From Candidatus Dojkabacteria bacterium (GTDB lineage: Bacteria; Patescibacteria; Dojkabacteria; SC72), in the NCBI GenBank assembly GCA_023229785.1, contig JALNYV010000002.1, positions 62,001-126,000 on the forward strand: a DNA stretch of 64,000 nucleotides. The letters run 5' to 3'. This document shows positions 14,862-22,107 of this stretch, in pieces. Each line of letters begins with the position of its first letter. Within the stretch, counting starts at the first letter, position 1. The notes under the pieces were generated by a model, which saw only the letters and a program-made list of their open reading frames with translations, was not told the DNA's origin and ran no database searches. Both the position numbers and the translations under genes were made by a program.

Positions 14862-15056
14862 TTAATCATAAAATCCAATTTCATTCCATCTTTCCATACA
14901 ACATTCAAAAGAAAAATTATTGTATTCCTCTAAAATATTTGCATACTCTAACCACCTAACCTCATCCTTAAATATTCTTGGTAATAATAAAAATCTTCTA
15001 ATTACTCTTCTACTACCAATATTTGGATATACTTTTTTCTCTAAATAATATCTCAT
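14862..15056 (-). CDS. hypothetical basic protein, 64 aa
   Basis: MRYYLEKK start; Arg/Lys-rich first half, Glu/Asn-rich second half. The frame is open to 15137, but that part overlaps the 37-aa membrane peptide gene, so the ATG at 15056 is preferred. Confidence 0.6.
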   Translation of the reverse strand: MRYYLEKKVYPNIGSRRVIRRFLLLPRIFKDEVRWLEYANILEEYNNFSFECCMERWNEIGFYD

Positions 15057-15058
15057 TA

Positions 15059-15172
15059 TCAACATACCAAAAGTAAAATTAACCACCAAGGAGATACTGT
15101 GAATGTTAAGATGATTATAATAATAAATAATGTACATCCCTGTGCTTGATATAATTCTTTATAATTTTTCAT
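15059..15172 (-). CDS. small membrane peptide, 37 aa
   Basis: MKNYKELYQ start then an unbroken hydrophobic segment (about 14-36). It fits between the flanking genes with 2-3 nt gaps. Function unknown. Confidence 0.5.
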   Translation of the reverse strand: MKNYKELYQAQGCTLFIIIIILTFTVSPWWLILLLVC

Positions 15173-15175
15173 GAT

Positions 15176-15487
15176 TTACCCAAAAAAAGAATGCTCTTTA
15201 GTATCACTGAATAATTGCGTTCCGCAATCTTCGCATACCACTTTATACTCTGTGTAAGCCTTATCATTAAAGCTACCCTCAAAGTAAGTTGATGATACTA
15301 TAAGCCTCTGATGCTTGCAAGTACTTTTTAATAAAATCTTTAACTCTCTTACCTGACCACTAAGTTCCCCTATAGAGTCTAAACGATTCTTTATGCATAC
15401 CTTGAGAGACTGAATATTCTTATCATCTTCATTATTAATATCTCTCCTATTATTCTCTAAGTATTTCTCAATTAGTTTTGGATACAT
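15176..15487 (-). CDS. coiled-coil protein with four-cysteine site, 103 aa
   Basis: N-terminal helical region, then C-x-H near 57 and CEDCG near 89, a possible zinc site. CAGGAGATTACAGA ribosome site. First gene of its operon; the promoter is at 15544-15572. Confidence 0.75.
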   Translation of the reverse strand: MYPKLIEKYLENNRRDINNEDDKNIQSLKVCIKNRLDSIGELSGQVRELKILLKSTCKHQRLIVSSTYFEGSFNDKAYTEYKVVCEDCGTQLFSDTKEHSFFG

Positions 15488-15543
15488 ATTCTGTAATCTC
15501 CTGAAGAATTATTAAATATTAATTAAGTAAACCGACACCAAGG

Positions 15544-15572
15544 AATGTACCATCGAAAATTAGTTTTGTCAA
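15544..15572 (-). promoter_or_regulatory. sigma-70-like promoter (leftward arm of divergent pair)
   Basis: -35 TTGACA (15567-15572), 17-nt spacer, -10 TACATT (15544-15549). Only 12 nt separate its -35 from the rightward -35 at 15585, so the two may compete for polymerase. Confidence 0.65.
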
Positions 15573-15584
15573 GTCTTTTTTATC

Positions 15585-15613
15585 TTGACAAAAAACGAGG
15601 ATAATGTTAATCT
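15585..15613 (+). promoter_or_regulatory. sigma-70-like promoter (rightward arm of divergent pair)
   Basis: -35 TTGACA (15585-15590), 17-nt spacer, -10 TAATCT (15608-15613), about 39 nt before the first rightward gene. Confidence 0.55.
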
Positions 15614-15651
15614 TGAAAAATACGAAGATAATAACTCTTGGAGGATAAATT

Positions 15652-15897
15652 ATGAATGTTAAAGTTACCTATGATGAAGAAACTACTGACCTTATGGAAG
15701 ACTGGAAATCACTAAGAAAAATATACATAAAAAAACTTATTGGGTTTATAAAAGAAAATGGTTATACGTCTTATAGTAAACAGATGATTGAAGATGATCC
15801 AGGACTTAAAGAGTTGGATAAACAAATTAAAAAGTTGGATAAATTAAGTATACCTGTTAGGATCGAGATTATTGATGAAGATTCTTATGAGTTTTAA
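15652..15897 (+). CDS. hypothetical charged helical protein, 81 aa
   Basis: Lys/Glu/Asp-rich protein (MNVKVTYDEE start), probably helical. Excellent ribosome site TTGGAGGATAAATT. First gene of the rightward operon. Not recognised. Confidence 0.8.
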   Translation: MNVKVTYDEETTDLMEDWKSLRKIYIKKLIGFIKENGYTSYSKQMIEDDPGLKELDKQIKKLDKLSIPVRIEIIDEDSYEF

Positions 15898-15899
15898 TT

Positions 15900-16079
15900 A
15901 TGGATAAATTATATAGAAATTGTAAGAATGGTAATGTGTATAAAATAATCGGTAATGCTATAAACTGTACCAATGATAGAGATGGTGAGAAGATGGTTAT
16001 ATACTCTCCTGTTGGTAGTTTTAAAACCTACGTTAGAAAAGAAAAAGAATTCTTTGAGAAGTTTAAGGTGATTGAATGA
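15900..16079 (+). CDS. DUF1653-like small protein, 59 aa
   Basis: MDKLYRNCKNGNVYKI start, then N-A, MVIYSP, VR and F-x-x-F-K spaced as in DUF1653 proteins (short beta-rich domain of phage and bacteria). Stop overlaps the next ATG (ATGA). Confidence 0.65.
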   Translation: MDKLYRNCKNGNVYKIIGNAINCTNDRDGEKMVIYSPVGSFKTYVRKEKEFFEKFKVIE

Positions 16080-16312
16080 AAATAAAAAATATAGTTGAAA
16101 ATTATGCTTGCAAAATTCTTCCAGAAAGTTATATTGTTCATCTGAGTATGGAGAATGGTGCTGCATGGATTTCTCTAGAGTATCCTAATGGTGATATATC
16201 TCACGTCTATGCTGATGATAGGGGTTTGGAATATCATATCATAGAAGCTGTTAAATTGGCTCAGAAACACTCTAAAGATTCTAAAAAACCCTATGAAACA
16301 AATATTAATTGA
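16076..16312 (+). CDS. hypothetical protein, 78 aa
   Basis: Small mixed alpha/beta protein with acidic central part (MKIKNIVENY start). Coupled to the previous gene by ATGA overlap; overlaps the next by 20 nt. Not recognised. Confidence 0.75.
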   Translation: MKIKNIVENYACKILPESYIVHLSMENGAAWISLEYPNGDISHVYADDRGLEYHIIEAVKLAQKHSKDSKKPYETNIN

Positions 16313-16478
16313 TTCATGTAGTAACTGCCCATATAGAAAAACTCATTGGTCTGGAATTGTCTTTACAGGTTTCTCATGTTCTTATGAAAGACCTAATGAG
16401 ATTTTTATTTCTAGTTACGAAATCTCAGAGTGTAATAATCATGTACATAAAAGTTGCCCCTTGGAGGATGTTAAATGA
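16293..16478 (+). CDS. small cysteine-rich protein, 61 aa
   Basis: SCSNCPYRK near residues 8-16, further single Cys, and SCPLEDV at the end: the C-x2-C-P...C...CPL pattern also seen in the proteins at 24227 and 29412. Probably a small metal-binding phage protein; function unknown. Confidence 0.7.
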   Translation: MKQILIDSCSNCPYRKTHWSGIVFTGFSCSYERPNEIFISSYEISECNNHVHKSCPLEDVK

Positions 16479-16684
16479 ACGATGAAATGATGAAGGCTGT
16501 TATAGAAGTTTGTGAGAAGATATCCAATATGACTAAAGAAGAATTTGAAAGTCATTTAGTAGATGCTGGATATTATGATACACCTAAATGTCATCCTGAT
16601 ACTTGTGCTGGTGAATGTCAAGGTTGCGGAGGTTGTTATAGATGTGATGACTTCCATAATAATTTTCAAAGGAGTTTAAAATGA
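16475..16684 (+). CDS. small cysteine-rich protein, 69 aa
   Basis: Helical N-terminus, then a Cys cluster (residues 39-57: C, C, C, C-x2-C, C-x2-C) typical of a compact metal-binding fold. ATGA overlaps on both sides. Function unknown. Confidence 0.75.
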   Translation: MNDEMMKAVIEVCEKISNMTKEEFESHLVDAGYYDTPKCHPDTCAGECQGCGGCYRCDDFHNNFQRSLK

Positions 16685-16875
16685 TTAAAAAAGAATTTCA
16701 AATTGATCATAAAGTTAGGTTTAAAGCTGCTATGGAACTTACAGGATTGACAGGTACTATTCTAGGAAAAGCTTATCTAGGAATTACTGATGATTATATT
16801 GTTCTCTTAGATGTTCCTATGAAATATAGAAAAGCTATTTGTATCACTGAATCTTGCTTAGAGGCTGTCGAATGA
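16681..16875 (+). CDS. hypothetical protein, 64 aa
   Basis: MIKKEFQID start; beta-rich, SH3-like length, ending CLEAVE. Coupled by ATGA to its neighbours. Not recognised. Confidence 0.75.
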   Translation: MIKKEFQIDHKVRFKAAMELTGLTGTILGKAYLGITDDYIVLLDVPMKYRKAICITESCLEAVE

Positions 16876-17102
16876 AATTACCACATCGAAAAGTATGGTA
16901 TGAATTTTTTGCAAGTTGGGAGATTATAAAACCTACAGGAAGATGGAAGTATGTTACAAATTATCTATATAAAGATATTATCTATGTTGAAGTACGTTAT
17001 GGACCATTTAACCTATTCACTAATTGGATTCATGAAAATGATATAGAGTTCCTTGAAGAAACTAAAGAAGAAATATTTGACTGTAAGGAGAAAAATAAAT
17101 GA
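16872..17102 (+). CDS. hypothetical protein, 76 aa
   Basis: Trp/Tyr-rich small protein (MKLPHRKVWYEF start). The start at 16872 overlaps the upstream stop and has TTAGAGG ahead. Not recognised. Confidence 0.75.
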   Translation: MKLPHRKVWYEFFASWEIIKPTGRWKYVTNYLYKDIIYVEVRYGPFNLFTNWIHENDIEFLEETKEEIFDCKEKNK

Positions 17103-17353
17103 AACTAATATCAAAAATAACTCACATTAACACACCCTCTGTAAAGCTACCTTGCCTTATGATCTCAGAGGATGGGGATGTATACCTTTTTACTGAAGAA
17201 ACTAATGGGATTCACTCTCCTGTTATTTACTCTAAAAATCGTCCTGAAATTGTAGGGTTTAGTTACACATCTAGAGATATCTTTGAAAGTGAAAACGATA
17301 TACTAAAACTTAAACCATTCTTGGGTTCTGTTACCTTAGAGATGAAAAACTGA
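17099..17353 (+). CDS. hypothetical protein, 84 aa
   Basis: Last gene of the rightward operon; beta-type protein (MKLISKITH start) with AAGGAGAAAAATAA ahead. Not recognised. Followed by 79 nt and the terminator at 17432. Confidence 0.75.
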   Translation: MKLISKITHINTPSVKLPCLMISEDGDVYLFTEETNGIHSPVIYSKNRPEIVGFSYTSRDIFESENDILKLKPFLGSVTLEMKN

Positions 17354-17431
17354 TATAACTCAGAAAATCATAGTAACTCTTGTTGTATAGTCCCTAATAC
17401 AATACTATCTAATATTATCTGAAATTCCTAC

Positions 17432-17486
17432 ATACCCTCAGTTTATTCTCAGAAAAAAATTTTGAGACTACTTTGAGGGTATTTTT
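17432..17486 (+). terminator. intrinsic terminator of rightward operon
   Basis: Outer stem ATACCCTCA (17432-17440) with TGAGGGTAT (17474-17482), an inner CTCA/TGAG hairpin, then a T-run (TATTTTTCG). Confidence 0.8.
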
Positions 17487-17719
17487 CGTTTCCCCTCAGT
17501 TTATACTCAGAAAATTTTTTGAGAAAGAAATATATGAGAATCTTCGTTGGCCTTCGTAGATCTTCGTTGGTTTTATTGAAGGTCTTTGTAGATGCCTCTG
17601 AGTATCTAGACCCCACGGCGGGAACCCATTAGGAGTCCCTGAAACACTCTTTTTGGCCCCCTTCTTGCATACTCCAAGTATCATGCCAGTATCCTCTGAG
17701 TATCAACAAATTCCAGAGA

Positions 17720-17820
17720 ACCACAAAGACCATCAGAGGTCATCAGATAAAGCTTGACATTCAGGACCATCAGAGGTTATCAGCAATCAACCACAAAGAC
17801 CATCAGATAAAGCTTGACAT
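17720..17820. repeat. direct repeats of 18-20 bp
   Basis: AACCACAAAGACCATCAGA occurs near 17720 and 17789; CATCAGATAAAGCTTGACAT occurs at 17741-17760 and 17801-17820. The two form a duplicated block inside the gene-free region. Confidence 0.8.
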
Positions 17821-18180
17821 ATCCTCTGAATCTCTATACGTCTCTTAGATGCAATAAGTTCATATAGCACCCCATTATACAGATAGCCTCTGAAATACCA
17901 TCAGAGCATCCTCACAGCATCCTCAGAGGTCATCACAGCTTCATCAGTAGTTCCACCAGATCCTCTGAGCATCCTCTGATAGGTAATGATAGTGATAATG
18001 ATTCTCTCCTATACTCGTTCTGGTTCTGGTTCTCGTTCTGACTCAGAGGATGCTCAGTTGGACTCAGTTGGTCTTGGAGTGTGTTCTTTTTGACACACCA
18101 CTACATATGGTATGCTCAGTAAGTCGTTGATATTACTGGTTATTCTCAGAAGCATGAAATAACAGAGACTTACAGAGAGA

Positions 18181-18210
18181 AATCATTCAAAATCATTCAA
18201 AATCATTCAA
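18181..18210. repeat. three tandem copies of AATCATTCAA
   Basis: Exact 10-bp direct repeats, one per helical turn, as in iteron-like binding arrays; within the gene-free region. Confidence 0.8.
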
Positions 18211-18286
18211 TAATCCCTAGAGGAAAGTGATTAAATTATCTGAAGATTCTCTGAGGGTCTTGGAGGGTATACCACATGTAGTATTT

Positions 18287-18385
18287 CAGTTGGTCTCAGA
18301 GGATGCTCAGTTGGTCTCAGAGGATGCTCAGTTGGTCTTGGAGGATGCTCAGTTGGTCTTGGAGGATGCTCAGTTGGTCTCAGAG
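18287..18385. repeat. 21-bp tandem repeat, 4.7 copies
   Basis: Units begin CAGTTGGTCTCAGAGGATGC, at 18287, 18308, 18329, 18350 and (partial) 18371; the third and fourth carry TTGG in place of CAGA. A diverged unit occurs near 18040-18080. Two helical turns per unit. Confidence 0.85.
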
Positions 18386-18386
18386 T

Positions 18387-18444
18387 GTTGCATTTTGCAA
18401 CATAAAGAGCATCAGAGGAGGTTCAGAGTGTTGCGAAATGCAAC
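18387..18444. repeat. operator-like palindromes GTTGCA...TGCAAC
   Basis: GTTGCATTTTGCAAC at 18387-18401 and GTTGCGAAATGCAAC at 18430-18444, with a half-site GTTGCATTT at 18469-18477. Spacing of 43 and 39 nt suggests one protein binding repeatedly. Confidence 0.65.
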
Positions 18445-18545
18445 AGTAAATTTTTCGAGGTCATCAGTGTTGCATTTCTGAGAGATTCGAAGGATATTCT
18501 GAGTAACAAATATGTCATATCAAGATTTTATTATCCTCTGAAGAA

Positions 18546-18854
18546 TTAACACACATAAGCAGAGATGTCATAACGATCTAAAGGATATTCAACGGAACCT
18601 GCGCCATGTGCTGTTATGATACCATTAAGGGGCTTTCCTGTTTCCACTGTGATTTGTATACGCCATTCTTTAGAGATTGGAATACCGTATACATTTTGGT
18701 GGTACATGGTGGACATAATATCAGCTTGGAAACCATTCTCTGACAATTCTCTGAAGATGTTATGGATTTGATTCCACGAGTCATCAGAGAATATACCTTT
18801 AGAGGATTCATGGAGGATTTTGTTGACACGATTCTTTGCGGTATTTCTGGTCAT
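18546..18854 (-). CDS. hypothetical protein, 102 aa
   Basis: MTRNTAKNRV start, basic N-terminus, mixed fold with a Gly-rich end. CAGGAGATCACA ribosome site; promoter at 18904-18931. Last gene of the leftward early region. Not recognised. Confidence 0.75.
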   Translation of the reverse strand: MTRNTAKNRVNKILHESSKGIFSDDSWNQIHNIFRELSENGFQADIMSTMYHQNVYGIPISKEWRIQITVETGKPLNGIITAHGAGSVEYPLDRYDISAYVC

Positions 18855-18903
18855 TGTGATCTCCTGGAGTTATTTAAGACAACTGAACTCATCCAATAAG
18901 AGG

Positions 18904-18931
18904 ACTATACCATACCAGAATCACATGTCAA
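18904..18931 (-). promoter_or_regulatory. early-type promoter
   Basis: -35 TTGACA, 16-nt spacer ending TATGG, -10 TATAGT; leader contains ATTGGATGAGTT. Drives the gene at 18546. Confidence 0.8.
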
Positions 18932-19082
18932 GCAGTTTAATGATAACACAGAATAATGATCCACATGCCCAACCTATTGCAAACATGTGGATTGATTTTC
19001 TTGTTGATATGTACATTAATGATGATGCAAACAGTAAGAGCAGGAGGACTACAATTGAAAACATCATAAATTCTACAATCAT
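18921..19082 (-). CDS. small two-span membrane protein, 53 aa
   Basis: Hydrophobic segments at about 3-23 and 32-50. ATG overlaps the stop of the upstream gene (ATGA); its C-terminus overlaps the -35 of the next promoter. Not recognised. Confidence 0.6.
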   Translation of the reverse strand: MIVEFMMFSIVVLLLLLFASSLMYISTRKSIHMFAIGWACGSLFCVIIKLLDM

Positions 19083-19681
19083 TTTATATCCTCAGCGTAT
19101 TGTTCTGCAATTGCTATGATCATCTGTAGGGCTGTCATTTTACCATTAAGATAATAGAAGCATCTAATGAATGTATTATTATGTTGATTAGTAACGTAGT
19201 GGCTATTAACTGAGACATTAAGGCCATTGAATATATGAGCTAATGAGAGTCCTGATATAAATTGTTGTTGTTTTGATTTAATATATTCTTCTATGGATTT
19301 TTCGATTTGTTTGATTTTAATTTTTGAATCATTAGTAATTACAGGGAGGATTTCGGTGTCTTTAATGGCATCTCTGAGGTCTTTGAGTTCATTTATAGTT
19401 TTAATGTATTCATCACACCCCAAATCAACAATGATAAGTGATAAGTGGTGTTTTGGTTTCCATTGATGAAGGTTATGAGGAATTGACCAATAGAGGTTAT
19501 TCCAGGACTCATAGTTAATTGAATTAATTTCTTGTTTATTTATTAGAAGGGCATCCATTATCAGAGATCTTTGTTTATGATAGAGGCTATTGAGGTTTTT
19601 CATAGCTTCTCTGCGATGTGTCTGACAATTAAAACCTTTTTGGAATTGATTGAATATGGTATCGATAGTATATTTTGCCAT
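19079..19681 (-). CDS. hypothetical protein, 200 aa
   Basis: Soluble, largely helical protein with a Lys/Glu-rich coiled stretch near residues 115-145. CTCGGAGGTTCATC ribosome site; promoter at 19722-19749. Not recognised. Confidence 0.8.
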   Translation of the reverse strand: MAKYTIDTIFNQFQKGFNCQTHRREAMKNLNSLYHKQRSLIMDALLINKQEINSINYESWNNLYWSIPHNLHQWKPKHHLSLIIVDLGCDEYIKTINELKDLRDAIKDTEILPVITNDSKIKIKQIEKSIEEYIKSKQQQFISGLSLAHIFNGLNVSVNSHYVTNQHNNTFIRCFYYLNGKMTALQMIIAIAEQYAEDIK

Positions 19682-19721
19682 GATGAACCTCCGAGTTTTA
19701 ATGTTTGCTTCACTATTGAGT

Positions 19722-19749
19722 AATATACCATACTCTGAGATTAATACAA
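19722..19749 (-). promoter_or_regulatory. early-type promoter
   Basis: -35 TTGTAT, 16-nt spacer (contains TCAGAG, ends TATGG), -10 TATATT; leader box AATAGTGAAGCAAACA. The -35 overlaps the 3' side of the tRNA-like element. Confidence 0.75.
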
Positions 19750-19813
19750 GGGGGAATCGAACCCCCAGCGGATATTCTGAGTACCCATCAGTCTACGAGT
19801 TTCACGCAGCACC
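19742..19813 (-). pseudogene. tRNA-Leu-like element (CAG), probably degenerate
   Basis: Perfect T arm GGGGG-TTCGATT-CCCCC (19750-19766) and anticodon arm GGGTA-CTCAGAA-TATCC (anticodon CAG), but no good D arm, no long variable arm as expected for Leu, and an acceptor that pairs only by wobbles. Its 3' acceptor is also the -35 region of the next promoter. A promoter-like sequence at 19832-19860 would transcribe it. Confidence 0.4.
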
Positions 19814-19831
19814 TAGCCCCACAACCATGTG

Positions 19832-19860
19832 ATTATACAACCTCTGAAGGATTATTTTAA
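19832..19860 (-). promoter_or_regulatory. possible promoter for the tRNA-like element
   Basis: -10 TATAAT (19832-19837) with spacer CTTCAGAGGTTG like the next early promoter; -35 weak (TTAAAA). Overlaps the end of the gene at 19852. Confidence 0.45.
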
Positions 19861-20109
19861 TCCAAGTACAAGTTTCTCTTCAGGTGTCAACTTAGATAAT
19901 GCCCTAGCTTTAATAGCTTCATCGGAATTATTATGGTAATCATTAAGTGAAGAGTAAACCTTGATCTGTTTCTTTATAATGGTATCGTGTTTATGTTTAG
20001 GCATCTCTTTATAACTTTCAGCGGCCTCTTGATTTGAGAACGCAAATTTAACAACATTTCTCTCACCACCATCCCAAACACCAATCTCAAACAGTTCTAC
20101 GATTTCCAT
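19852..20109 (-). CDS. hypothetical protein, 85 aa
   Basis: MEIVELFEI start; single small domain ending LTPEEKLVLGLK. AAGGTGTTATT ribosome site, promoter at 20155-20182. Not recognised. Confidence 0.75.
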   Translation of the reverse strand: MEIVELFEIGVWDGGERNVVKFAFSNQEAAESYKEMPKHKHDTIIKKQIKVYSSLNDYHNNSDEAIKARALSKLTPEEKLVLGLK

Positions 20110-20154
20110 AATAACACCTTGATGATTTGTTTATGTTCACTTCGACTATTGAGA

Positions 20155-20182
20155 ACTATACAACCTCTGAAGGATATTTCAA
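20155..20182 (-). promoter_or_regulatory. early-type promoter
   Basis: -35 TTGAAA, 16-nt spacer with TCAGAGG, -10 TATAGT; leader box CAATAGTCGAAGTGAACA. Confidence 0.8.
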
Positions 20183-20436
20183 GGATTTTCTTTCAAGAAC
20201 TTCAAAATAATTTCAGTTGCATCATCTTCCATATCCATTATTTCTTGGGCAGTCTCAAAATATCCTCTGAGATTCTTCATGGTATCGTTAAGGGTACTAT
20301 AATCAGCGCACACCCAATTATTCTTTGAAAGCTCCCATACTACTGTTGTGATAGTATAATGGAATCTTGGGCCTCTTTTGAAATCGTAGGACTCACTGAA
20401 TGAATTAGTCTCTGGATCGTATGACCAAGTTTTCAT
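20179..20436 (-). CDS. hypothetical protein, 85 aa
   Basis: MKTWSYDPE start; Trp/Tyr-rich first half and helical acidic second half. Start overlaps the preceding stop. Not recognised. Confidence 0.75.
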   Translation of the reverse strand: MKTWSYDPETNSFSESYDFKRGPRFHYTITTVVWELSKNNWVCADYSTLNDTMKNLRGYFETAQEIMDMEDDATEIILKFLKENP

Positions 20437-20753
20437 TATAACACCTTGATGATTTCTAGGGTTGCTTGAGTGTCTGAGTTGGTGGTAACATTGACGACGA
20501 TAAGCCCTAACAGTTTAGCATAATCTTCAGCTTTCTTTTGGGTAGTAAAATAGTATCTTTCATACTCTGAGACTCCTGAATATGAATAACTATCATCCAT
20601 GTATTCAACCAAACAATATACTGTTTTTTTATCATCACAACACTGTTCATGATCTTCTGTTTTTTTATCATCACAACACTGTTCATGATCTTCTGTTTCT
20701 TCAAAAGTGTTAAATGATTCTCCACAATGATCACACACATATATTATTTTCAT
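20436..20753 (-). CDS. zinc-finger protein with internal duplication, 105 aa
   Basis: C-x2-C at 7-10 followed by His and Cys form a C2HC-type finger. A 12-residue segment (TEDHEQCCDDKK) is repeated exactly in tandem, matching the 36-bp DNA repeat at 20621-20692. The rest is beta-rich. Function unknown. Confidence 0.75.
   Translation of the reverse strand: MKIIYVCDHCGESFNTFEETEDHEQCCDDKKTEDHEQCCDDKKTVYCLVEYMDDSYSYSGVSEYERYYFTTQKKAEDYAKLLGLIVVNVTTNSDTQATLEIIKVL
20621..20692. repeat. exact 36-bp tandem duplication inside a gene
   Basis: Two identical 36-bp copies (20621-20656, 20657-20692), in frame, duplicating 12 residues including CC and His of a zinc finger region. Confidence 0.9.
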
Positions 20754-20755
20754 AA

Positions 20756-20848
20756 CTAACCTCCATGATTTTCATTATACTGTCTGACTTCTTGTTTTTC
20801 TTCTTCTATCTCTTCAGGTGTCTTTTCTTTCTTTGTAAACCAGCCCAT
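20756..20848 (-). CDS. small acidic peptide, 30 aa
   Basis: MGWFTKKEK start, then Glu-rich helix. Strong AAGGAGAATAAA ribosome site and tight fit between neighbours support it. Function unknown. Confidence 0.6.
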   Translation of the reverse strand: MGWFTKKEKTPEEIEEEKQEVRQYNENHGG

Positions 20849-20849
20849 T

Positions 20850-21176
20850 TTATTCTCCTTTAGCCTTGTTGACCGCCTGTTCAGCAAGTAACCAAGCATT
20901 ATTTCCTGTTGATGTACCTATGCCTTTATGCAGATAATGCAGTTCACCTTTAGCTACAGGTAGATCAAGGAGTAATTTAAGTGCTTCCAGCATATCAGGA
21001 GCCGCTGCCATAATAGTTGCCTTGGCTTTCACTTCAATCTCATTTTCTACCATAGTTTTATTGTTAAAGCAAACATTAAATGTAGCCAACCTCTTATTAT
21101 TTTCATCAACCACTGAAATAACACTATGATCTTCTTGAGTATGCCACGGTCCCAAAATATACTTTGACTTTAACAT
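20850..21176 (-). CDS. conserved phage protein with AAAPDMLEAL motif, 108 aa
   Basis: Contains KATIMAAAPDMLEALKLLL, a motif common in small phage proteins of unknown role that begin with GPWH-type segments. Start 21176 preferred (GGATACTATA); a TTG at 21188 is the longer option. Confidence 0.75.
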   Translation of the reverse strand: MLKSKYILGPWHTQEDHSVISVVDENNKRLATFNVCFNNKTMVENEIEVKAKATIMAAAPDMLEALKLLLDLPVAKGELHYLHKGIGTSTGNNAWLLAEQAVNKAKGE

Positions 21177-21191
21177 TATAGTATCCAATGA

Positions 21192-21398
21192 TTACTTTAA
21201 GGTATGAACGAAAACTTGAGTAAGGTTTTTATATCTCACCATGACACGTTGACCGGAAAGATCAGAAGGGCTACAGGGCTTTCCGTTATAAGGATTTGAG
21301 TAGTCATTGAGTATGAAGTCCTGATTAGACTCAATATCCAATAGAGCGGCCTTTTTGGACTTATAATCTCTACCATACGCAGGTGTAAGAGTAATCAT
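21192..21398 (-). CDS. hypothetical protein, 68 aa
   Basis: MITLTPAYGRDYKSKK start; this R-D-Y-x-S pattern is frequent in small phage proteins. Start 21398 follows GTGGGGAATTGAT and the previous stop. Not assigned. Confidence 0.7.
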   Translation of the reverse strand: MITLTPAYGRDYKSKKAALLDIESNQDFILNDYSNPYNGKPCSPSDLSGQRVMVRYKNLTQVFVHTLK

Positions 21399-21399
21399 A

Positions 21400-21612
21400 T
21401 CAATTCCCCACATAAATAGAAACGTATTTTTCACCATCCTCAAGATCAAAGGGACCAGATACACCGACCTCATCATTTATTGAAGGATTTCCCACCTCTG
21501 ATACGCAACCACTGGCACCTTCAACAGTGAACACCTGAAGATCACCATGACCTTCTGCCTCTAATTTCTGTAATGTCTTGATGAACGCTGAAAGTTTCAT
21601 AGCTAACCTCAA
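21400..21612 (-). CDS. hypothetical protein, 70 aa
   Basis: MRLAMKLSAFIK start, then a GHGDLQVF segment typical of small phage beta proteins. GAGGTTAGCT ribosome site; promoter at 21645-21672 as second copy overlapped by the preceding gene. Not assigned. Confidence 0.7.
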   Translation of the reverse strand: MRLAMKLSAFIKTLQKLEAEGHGDLQVFTVEGASGCVSEVGNPSINDEVGVSGPFDLEDGEKYVSIYVGN

Positions 21613-21644
21613 TTAATTATTTAATGTTTGCTTCAACTATTGTG

Positions 21645-21672
21645 AGTATAATCTATCTGAGGAGTAATTCAA
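21645..21672 (-). promoter_or_regulatory. early-type promoter
   Basis: -35 TTGAAT, 16-nt spacer with CTCAGAT, -10 TATACT; leader box CAATAGTTGAAGCAAACA. Confidence 0.8.
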
Positions 21673-21862
21673 GGATTATTTGCTTTTTAATCTTAATTTT
21701 TCTTCTTTTAATATCAATAACATTCTGAATATATTCTCTTTCACTCTGGTTATCTGTATCAACCAGAGTGTACATTAAAATTATGATAGATCGTTCAATT
21801 TTCTCAAGATCATCTCTAAGATATTGAATTTCTTTATAATCTAAATCATCTATAATTTTCAA
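21653..21862 (-). CDS. helical protein, 69 aa
   Basis: Charged, probably coiled-coil (MKIIDDLDYKE start, Lys/Ile-rich end). Starts with TTG overlapping the upstream stop (TTGA). Not recognised. Confidence 0.6.
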   Translation of the reverse strand: MKIIDDLDYKEIQYLRDDLEKIERSIIILMYTLVDTDNQSEREYIQNVIDIKRRKIKIKKQIILELLLR

Positions 21863-22062
21863 TCATAGATGATTTGTTTTTCTCTTTTGGTTCCGAACTT
21901 CAGAGTATAATTCAAGATCTCATTGAAATTTGGTACATTAGTATCATGGGTCAATGGGAGGTTGCCATTTGTTTGAATTGAAAAACCTTTAATACCCTTA
22001 CCTGGAAATGTTATCTTGACGATCTTATTACCATTAATATCAATACTCATTTGCATGTTCAT
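21859..22062 (-). CDS. hypothetical protein, 67 aa
   Basis: MNMQMSIDING start; beta-type. Start 22062 has GAGGGCAAGCAA ahead; the frame opens with TTG at 22098 but that lies close to the promoter start. Not recognised. Confidence 0.7.
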   Translation of the reverse strand: MNMQMSIDINGNKIVKITFPGKGIKGFSIQTNGNLPLTHDTNVPNFNEILNYTLKFGTKREKQIIYD

Positions 22063-22107
22063 TTGCTTGCCCTCGGAAAGTTTTAGTGTTTGCTTCAACT
22101 GTTGATT

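Larger units (their letters stand above)
17487..18545. other. gene-free convergent region rich in CTCAGAGG/CCTCTGAG words
   Basis: Lies between the ends of the rightward operon and the leftward early region. At least 15 copies of TCAGAG/CTCTGA in both orientations, plus tandem repeats and palindromes listed separately. No convincing gene. The same TCAGAG word sits in the spacer of many early promoters. Could be a replication origin, a partition or packaging-type site, or a protein-binding array; none is proven. Confidence 0.6.

Noticed and set aside
17496..17684. Leftward open frame in the convergent region
   Set aside because: No ribosome site, odd composition, and it crosses the word-repeat area.
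18287..18385. Possible CRISPR array
   Set aside because: Units are directly contiguous with no unique spacers and no cas gene nearby.
18227..18481. Open frame on + strand with QLVSEDA repeats
   Set aside because: It is simply the 21-bp tandem repeat read in frame (21 is a multiple of 3), begins with GTG, and lies in the gene-free repeat region with no homology. Kept as DNA repeat only.
20761..20800. TATAAT on reverse strand as promoter
   Set aside because: Lies within the 30-aa gene and has no -35 at suitable distance.
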